Below, piece by piece: positions 59,480-64,000 of a stretch of DNA of 64,000 nucleotides. The stretch's first letter is position 1, and every line of letters begins with the position of its first letter. Source of the stretch: Flavobacterium tibetense (GTDB lineage Bacteria; Bacteroidota; Bacteroidia; Flavobacteriales; Flavobacteriaceae). The stretch is taken from positions 62,001 to 126,000 of the forward strand of contig NZ_QLST01000005.1 of assembly GCF_003293845.1 (NCBI RefSeq), written 5' to 3'. Below the pieces are notes generated by a model. That model was not told the DNA's origin and made no database searches. It saw only the letters and a program-made list of their open reading frames with translations. A program made the position numbers and the translations under genes.

Positions 59480-61021
59480 ATGGAAGATAAAATCAAAATA
59501 TTAAACGATAAAATAGCTTTGGCCAAATTAGGTGGAGGCGAAAAAAGAATAGCAGCACTTCATGCTAAGAAACGATTAACAGCAAGAGAACGTGTCGAAT
59601 ATTTATTAGACGAAGGTTCGTTTGAAGAAATTGGAATGTTGGTGACTCACCGTACTACCGATTTTGGAATGGAAAAAGAAATCATTTATGGTGATGGAGT
59701 TGTAACCGGCTACGGAACTATCAACGGAAGATTGGTTTATATTTTTGCACAAGATTTTACGGTTTTTGGTGGTTCGTTATCTGAAACGCATGCTGAAAAA
59801 ATCTGTAAAGTAATGGATATGGCGGTTAAAAATGGAGCACCAATGATTGGATTAAACGATTCTGGCGGTGCTCGTATTCAAGAAGGTGTTCGTTCCCTAG
59901 GTGGATATGCTGATATTTTCTATAGAAATGTTCAAGCTTCTGGAGTAATTCCACAGATTTCTGCGATTATGGGACCATGTGCTGGTGGAGCGGTTTATTC
60001 TCCAGCTATGACCGATTTTACCATGATGGTAGAAAACAACAGTTATATGTTCGTAACGGGACCAAATGTTGTAAAAACCGTTACTAATGAAGAAGTAACT
60101 TCAGAAGAATTAGGCGGAGCAGCGACTCATGCATCAAAATCAGGAGTTTGTCATATTACGTCTCCAAATGGTATTGAATGTTTAGAAGACATCAAACGTT
60201 TGTTGAGTTATATGCCTCAAAATAATAGAGAAACTACACCAAAATTACCTTTTGTATTGCAAGATGAGGTTCGTGAAAAGTTAGATACAATCGTTCCTGA
60301 TAGTGCCAACAAACCTTACGATATGCACGAAGTTATCAGCGGAATAATTGATGAAGATTCGTTCTTCGAAATTCATAAAGATTTCGCTGAAAATATTATT
60401 GTAGGTTTCGCTCGTTTAGGTGGAAGAAGTATTGGAATTGTTGCTAACCAACCTATGGTTTTAGCGGGTTGTTTGGATGTAAATAGTTCCATTAAAGCTG
60501 CACGATTTGTTCGTTTTTGCGATTGTTTCAATATTCCTTTATTGGTATTGGAAGACGTTCCAGGTTTCTTGCCAGGAACCGATCAAGAATGGAATGGAAT
60601 CATCACACATGGAGCTAAATTGTTATATGCTTTCAGTGAAGCTACTGTGCCAAGAGTTACTGTAATTACGAGAAAAGCATATGGTGGTGCTTATGACGTA
60701 ATGAATTCAAAACACATTGGTGCAGATTTAAATTTCGCTTGGCCAAGTGCTGAAATTGCCGTAATGGGAGCAAAAGGAGCTTCGGAAATTATTTTCAAAA
60801 AAGAAATTAGCGAAGCGGCTGACCCAGTAGCTAAATTGGCAGAAAAAGAAGCAGAATATGCGGAGTTGTTTGCTAATCCATACACAGCAGCACAACGTGG
60901 ATTTATTGATGAGGTTATTTTACCAAAAGATACAAGAAGAAAATTAATAAAAGCGTTTAGTATGCTAGAAAGCAAAGTAGTTGATACGCCAAAGAGGAAA
61001 CATGGAAATATTCCATTGTAA
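59480..61021 (+). CDS. Carboxyltransferase beta subunit (propionyl-CoA carboxylase type)
   Basis: A 513-residue carboxyltransferase of the crotonase fold, two similar halves. It moves CO2 from biotin to an acyl-CoA. Motifs include [54 protein letters not shown] and [20 protein letters not shown]. The single-chain, about 510-residue size is that of PccB/AccD5 enzymes, which prefer propionyl-CoA. With the carrier and carboxylase genes it makes a three-subunit enzyme, likely feeding the MeaB- and B12-dependent route. A terminator follows at 61037. Confidence 0.95.
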   Translation: MEDKIKILNDKIALAKLGGGEKRIAALHAKKRLTARERVEYLLDEGSFEEIGMLVTHRTTDFGMEKEIIYGDGVVTGYGTINGRLVYIFAQDFTVFGGSLSETHAEKICKVMDMAVKNGAPMIGLNDSGGARIQEGVRSLGGYADIFYRNVQASGVIPQISAIMGPCAGGAVYSPAMTDFTMMVENNSYMFVTGPNVVKTVTNEEVTSEELGGAATHASKSGVCHITSPNGIECLEDIKRLLSYMPQNNRETTPKLPFVLQDEVREKLDTIVPDSANKPYDMHEVISGIIDEDSFFEIHKDFAENIIVGFARLGGRSIGIVANQPMVLAGCLDVNSSIKAARFVRFCDCFNIPLLVLEDVPGFLPGTDQEWNGIITHGAKLLYAFSEATVPRVTVITRKAYGGAYDVMNSKHIGADLNFAWPSAEIAVMGAKGASEIIFKKEISEAADPVAKLAEKEAEYAELFANPYTAAQRGFIDEVILPKDTRRKLIKAFSMLESKVVDTPKRKHGNIPL

Positions 61022-61036
61022 AAATAAAATAATGTT

Positions 61037-61067
61037 AAACTCTCTAGTAAAATAGGGAGTTTTTTTT
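61037..61067 (+). terminator. Terminator of the carboxylase genes
   Basis: AAACTCTCTA at 61037-61046 pairs with TAGGGAGTTT at 61053-61062 (one G-U), followed by T5. Confidence 0.85.
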
Positions 61068-61101
61068 ATCTTGCACTTTCATATAGGTTAAGCCATTCAT
61101 T

Positions 61102-62226
61102 ATGATTTTTAAAAAACAGTTATTTTTTCTTTTTTTCTTTTCAGTTACATTCGTTTTTTCTCAAGAAACTATCAAACACAAAGTGGTTTCTGGGGAATCA
61201 ATTTATGCAATTGCGAAAAAATATAAAGTTACGGAAGCTGATATTTACCAATTAAACCCTAAGGTTAAAGATGCTGTTTTACAGTTGAATTCAATAATAC
61301 TTATTCCGAATAAGAGCAAAAATAACAAGCAAAAAGCGAAAGATGTTGTAGGAGTAGAAGAGCACATTGTTCAAAAAGGAGAAACACTTTTTAGCATTTC
61401 AAAAAAGCACAATATCAGTATTGGTAAACTAAAAGAAAGAAATCCGAATTTAAATGATAGAGGATTGCAAATTGGTGCAAAAATTAATTTAAAACCAATT
61501 GAATCTTCTCAAGTCGCAGTAGCTTCAACAACGAATTCAATTGGTAATGATGTTGATTTTCATATAGTTCAACCCAAAGAAACTAAGTTTGGTATTGCAA
61601 AAAAATATGGTTTAACAATTACAGAATTGGAAGCGTTGAATCCTGAGATTGTTTCTAATTTACCTGTTGGTTTTCAATTGGTGCTAAAAACAGGAATTGC
61701 TAATTCAAAACCAAATGAAATAGTTGTTCAAAATGAGAATTTGGTAAGTGAAGAAGAATCAGAAGATGATTCTTTAGCCGTTTTTGTTGAAGAAACAGAT
61801 ACAAAAGAAATTGTTGATGTGACTCCAATGTCTTTAGATAATACCTTTAAAGCGGATTTTATTATATCAACGGCTTCTCAAAATTTAGGAACGCCATACA
61901 GAAGTGGCGGAACAAGTTCAAATGGTTTTGATTGCTCAGGATTGGTATGTACCACTTTTGAGAAAGCGAATGTGAAATTGCCAAGATCTTCTCATGAAAT
62001 GGCAAATGTTGGTATTAAAATTCACAAATCAAAAGCACAGAAAGGCGATTTGATTTTCTTTAGAACTAGAGGAAGTAGAATTAGCCATGTAGGTTTAATT
62101 ACTGAAATAACCGAAAACGATATTAAGTTTATTCATTCCTCAACTTCTTCTGGAGTAATAATTTCATCCATCAATGAGGAATATTACAAGAAAAGATTTG
62201 TTCAAATAAATAGAGTTTTGAATTAA
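61102..62226 (+). CDS. LysM - NlpC/P60 cell-wall hydrolase
   Basis: A 374-residue exported protein (signal MIFKKQLFFLFFFSVTFVFS). It has three LysM units that bind glycan strands, starting near residues 25 (HKVVSGESIYAIAKKYKVTE), 89 (HIVQKGETLFSISKKHNISI) and 154 (HIVQPKETKFGIAKKYGLTI). An acidic linker follows, then an NlpC/P60 peptidase at about 250-374 with Cys in GFDCSGLV, His in RISHVGLI and a third polar residue in FIHSSTS. It cleaves peptide stems of peptidoglycan, for example during cell separation. It is a single gene with its own two-way terminator. Confidence 0.93.
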   Translation: MIFKKQLFFLFFFSVTFVFSQETIKHKVVSGESIYAIAKKYKVTEADIYQLNPKVKDAVLQLNSIILIPNKSKNNKQKAKDVVGVEEHIVQKGETLFSISKKHNISIGKLKERNPNLNDRGLQIGAKINLKPIESSQVAVASTTNSIGNDVDFHIVQPKETKFGIAKKYGLTITELEALNPEIVSNLPVGFQLVLKTGIANSKPNEIVVQNENLVSEEESEDDSLAVFVEETDTKEIVDVTPMSLDNTFKADFIISTASQNLGTPYRSGGTSSNGFDCSGLVCTTFEKANVKLPRSSHEMANVGIKIHKSKAQKGDLIFFRTRGSRISHVGLITEITENDIKFIHSSTSSGVIISSINEEYYKKRFVQINRVLN

Positions 62227-62261
62227 ATAAAATAACCGCTTTAGTAGCGGTTATTTTATTT
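62225..62261. terminator. Bidirectional terminator
   Basis: A perfect 16-pair stem joins 62225-62240 (AAATAAAATAACCGCT) and 62246-62261, loop TTAGT. It ends both the hydrolase gene and the leftward DUF465 gene. Confidence 0.93.
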
Positions 62262-62498
62262 TTAATTGTTCGATAGAAAGTTGAAAATTTCATCCTTTAA
62301 TCGCACTCTTTCTGTTCTTAATTGATTCAGCGTTGCATCAGAAGAAGGTTCTGTGTCAGTTTCAATTCTGTAGATTTCATGATCCAATTCGTCGTAACTT
62401 TCAAAAAGTTTTTTGAAGTGCGCATTGTTCATTTTCAAATCATGAATTTTTTCTGTAAATTCTGGAAAATCTTTAGTTAAATTGTGTCTGGTAATCAT
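62262..62498 (-). CDS. DUF465 (YdcH) family protein
   Basis: A 78-residue, all-helical acidic protein: MITRHNLTKDFPEFTEKIHD then NNAHFKKLFESYDELDHEIY and a C-terminal RTERVRLKDEIFNFL. This is the two-helix hairpin of DUF465/YdcH, whose function is unknown. The stop codon abuts the shared terminator, and the gene stands 77 bases after the next leftward gene. Confidence 0.88.
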   Translation of the reverse strand: MITRHNLTKDFPEFTEKIHDLKMNNAHFKKLFESYDELDHEIYRIETDTEPSSDATLNQLRTERVRLKDEIFNFLSNN

Positions 62499-62575
62499 AT
62501 TGAATTGGTTTTAATGTTTCTCAAAATTACCAATAGATTACCGTTTATTTTATGACTTATATCATGTGAAGTTTG

Positions 62576-62962
62576 CTATTTTTTCTTTTTTTTGTTCTCA
62601 CCTGAAAGCATTGCATTGTATTTGCTTTTTTGTTCTTCAGTTAAGATTTCAAAAAGTTTGAATTTAAATTTTTCGGCTAGTCCAATTAACAATTCCGATT
62701 TCTCTTCATTTTTTAAAGATTCTGCTTCTTTTACCTCTTTAGCAGACTTATTAAAGTCAGCAATTAAATTTTTTGCTACAGCTTCTTGAAAGCCATCTAA
62801 ATTCAATTCTTTATTAAGTTTTGTTAGCGTTTCATCATTTATTTCTTCAATATTTTTCTGCTTATAATGTCTTTTGTATTGCCCTTGTCCAACTCTTCTA
62901 TCGACCTGAGAATAGGATGATAATGAAAATAAAGTAACTAAAAGTAAAAGTAATGTCTTCAT
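62576..62962 (-). CDS. Secreted helical protein of unknown function
   Basis: A 128-residue protein with signal peptide MKTLLLLLVTLFSLSSYSQ. The mature part is charged and helical (LNKELNLDGFQEAVAKNLIA, NEEKSELLIGLAEKFKFKLF, LTEEQKSKYNAML) and ends in a run of five lysines. The last segment resembles the Spy/CpxP-type LTxEQ motif of periplasmic chaperone-like proteins, but the match is short. It starts 5 bases after rimO ends on the same strand, so they may be co-transcribed. Confidence 0.72.
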   Translation of the reverse strand: MKTLLLLLVTLFSLSSYSQVDRRVGQGQYKRHYKQKNIEEINDETLTKLNKELNLDGFQEAVAKNLIADFNKSAKEVKEAESLKNEEKSELLIGLAEKFKFKLFEILTEEQKSKYNAMLSGENKKKKK

Positions 62963-62967
62963 AATGA

Positions 62968-64000
62968 TTAATTTATTGGTTCCGCATACAAATCAAACTC
63001 TGTTGCGTCAATGATTTTTAAATTTACGAAATCTCCAGTTTTTAAATAAAACTTTGTGGCGTCAATTAAGACTTCATTATCTACATCTGGACTATCGAAC
63101 TCTGTTCTACCTACAAAATGCGTGCCTTCTTTTCTGTCAATTACGCATTTGAAAACTTTGCCAATTTTTTCTTGATTCAGATCCCATGAAATTTGTGCTT
63201 GAATGTCCATAATTTCCATAGCACGTTGTTGTTTTACTTCACTTGGAACATCGTCAACTAAAGAATAAGCATGTGTATTTTCTTCATGCGAATAAGCAAA
63301 GCAGCCTAAACGCTCAAAACGCATTTCTTGAACCCAATTTTTTAAAATTTGAAAATCTTCTTCGGTTTCTCCAGGATAGCCTACAATTAAAGTTGTTCGA
63401 ATAGCCATTTCAGGAACTGCTTTTCTAAAATCTTTTAATAAAGTAGTGGTTTTTTCATACGTTGTTCCTCTTCGCATTGATTTTAAAACACTATCTGAAA
63501 TATGTTGTAACGGAATATCAATATAATTACAAATTTTAGGCTCGTTTTTCATTAATTCCAATACTTCCATAGGGAATCCAGTTGGGAATGCATAATGCAA
63601 ACGAATCCACTCGATGCCATCCACCTTTACTAAAGCTTCTAATAACTCGGCTAAATTTCTTTTTTTGTATATATCTAATCCATAATAGGTTAAATCTTGG
63701 GCAATAAGAATCAATTCTTTTACACCATTTTTAGCTAATTTTGCTGCCTCAATAACCAAATTTTCAATCGGAGTAGAAACATGTTTTCCTCGCATTAAAG
63801 GAATGGCGCAAAAACTACATGGCCTGTCACATCCTTCAGAAATTTTTAAATAGGCATAGTTTTTCGGGGTTGTGGTTAAGCGTTCCCCAATCAATTCATG
63901 TTTGTAGTCAGCGCCTAATGCTTTTAACAAAAGTGGTAACTCAGTTGTGCCAAAATATTGATCAATATTCGGAATTTCTTTTTCTAAATCAGGTCTGTAA
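62968..64000 (-). CDS. rimO: Ribosomal protein S12 methylthiotransferase RimO, C-terminal part
   Basis: RimO adds a methylthio group to an Asp of ribosomal protein S12 using two iron-sulfur clusters. The visible 344 codons lack the N-terminal UPF0004 domain, which lies beyond the window. The frame stays open to its end: YRPDLEKEIPNIDQYFG precedes the first TTG. The radical SAM core has SEGCDRPCSFCAIPLMRGKH with the CX3CX2C cluster site, and a C-terminal TRAM domain (about the last 65 residues) ends NLKIIDATEFDLYAEPIN. The YGLDIYKKRNLAELLEAL region is typical of RimO rather than MiaB. Confidence 0.95.
   Translation of the reverse strand, partial: YRPDLEKEIPNIDQYFGTTELPLLLKALGADYKHELIGERLTTTPKNYAYLKISEGCDRPCSFCAIPLMRGKHVSTPIENLVIEAAKLAKNGVKELILIAQDLTYYGLDIYKKRNLAELLEALVKVDGIEWIRLHYAFPTGFPMEVLELMKNEPKICNYIDIPLQHISDSVLKSMRRGTTYEKTTTLLKDFRKAVPEMAIRTTLIVGYPGETEEDFQILKNWVQEMRFERLGCFAYSHEENTHAYSLVDDVPSEVKQQRAMEIMDIQAQISWDLNQEKIGKVFKCVIDRKEGTHFVGRTEFDSPDVDNEVLIDATKFYLKTGDFVNLKIIDATEFDLYAEPIN

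Overview
The window looks like a chromosomal segment of a Flavobacterium-type bacterium (phylum Bacteroidota). DNA is AT-rich. Clear promoters follow the Bacteroidota pattern TTG-N19/20-TAnnTTTG rather than the E. coli -35/-10 pattern. Secreted proteins carry type IX secretion (T9SS) C-terminal sorting domains. Other lineage markers are SusC-like plug motifs, bacillithiol synthesis (BshC), a DUF4295 ribosomal-operon gene and DnaJ with a reduced zinc finger. I saw no rRNA, tRNA, insertion sequence, prophage or CRISPR array.

Layout. 1-8.2 kb: a cut-off lipoprotein gene, grpE-dnaJ closed by two terminators, a NatAB-type ABC exporter, an MscS channel, a sigma-54 activator lacking its DNA-binding domain, a single-domain DEAD-like protein with a DUF2007 protein, and a YceI lipoprotein. 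8.4-20.9 kb: an ABC-F ATPase, an amidase lipoprotein, a leftward operon of ECF sigma factor, anti-sigma-like protein, vWA/plug protein and secreted plug-like protein, then PPK2, a MATE exporter, MeaB and an AEC transporter. 21-34 kb: a GlcD-type oxidase, unrecognised proteins, SecA, a DUF2795 protein, a cobalamin adenosyltransferase, a LolD/MacB-type ATPase, a methyltransferase and a second ABC-F ATPase. 34-48.6 kb: a toxin-antitoxin pair coupled to a glycosyltransferase, a 2-oxoacid dehydrogenase E2, a small accessory cluster (LamG/T9SS protein, unknown protein, Kelch-membrane-winged-helix protein), a DnaQ-like exonuclease, FAH hydrolase, Hpt protein, CinA, rpmB-rpmG-DUF4295-ftsY, a serine hydrolase, ndk and an FGE-sulfatase-type protein. 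48.7-64 kb: BshC, a 1362-residue SBBP/T9SS protein, a B12-type radical SAM protein, a three-subunit propionyl/acetyl-CoA carboxylase, a LysM-NlpC/P60 hydrolase, a DUF465 protein and RimO (cut by the window end).

Working together: the carboxylase, MeaB and the cobalamin adenosyltransferase fit a propionyl-CoA to methylmalonyl-CoA to succinyl-CoA route, although they lie apart. grpE-dnaJ, SecA, FtsY, L28/L33 and RimO are core protein-synthesis and folding functions.

The most unusual feature is not a gene. Nearly all long spacers are built from short near-repeated DNA 'words', and the same words recur at distant sites in both orientations, often as inverted arms bracketing one spacer. Copies also lie inside four reading frames and are translated. 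A separate hairpin-forming element at 37145-37252 resembles a dispersed intergenic sequence I recall from other Flavobacteriia; it has no name that I know of.
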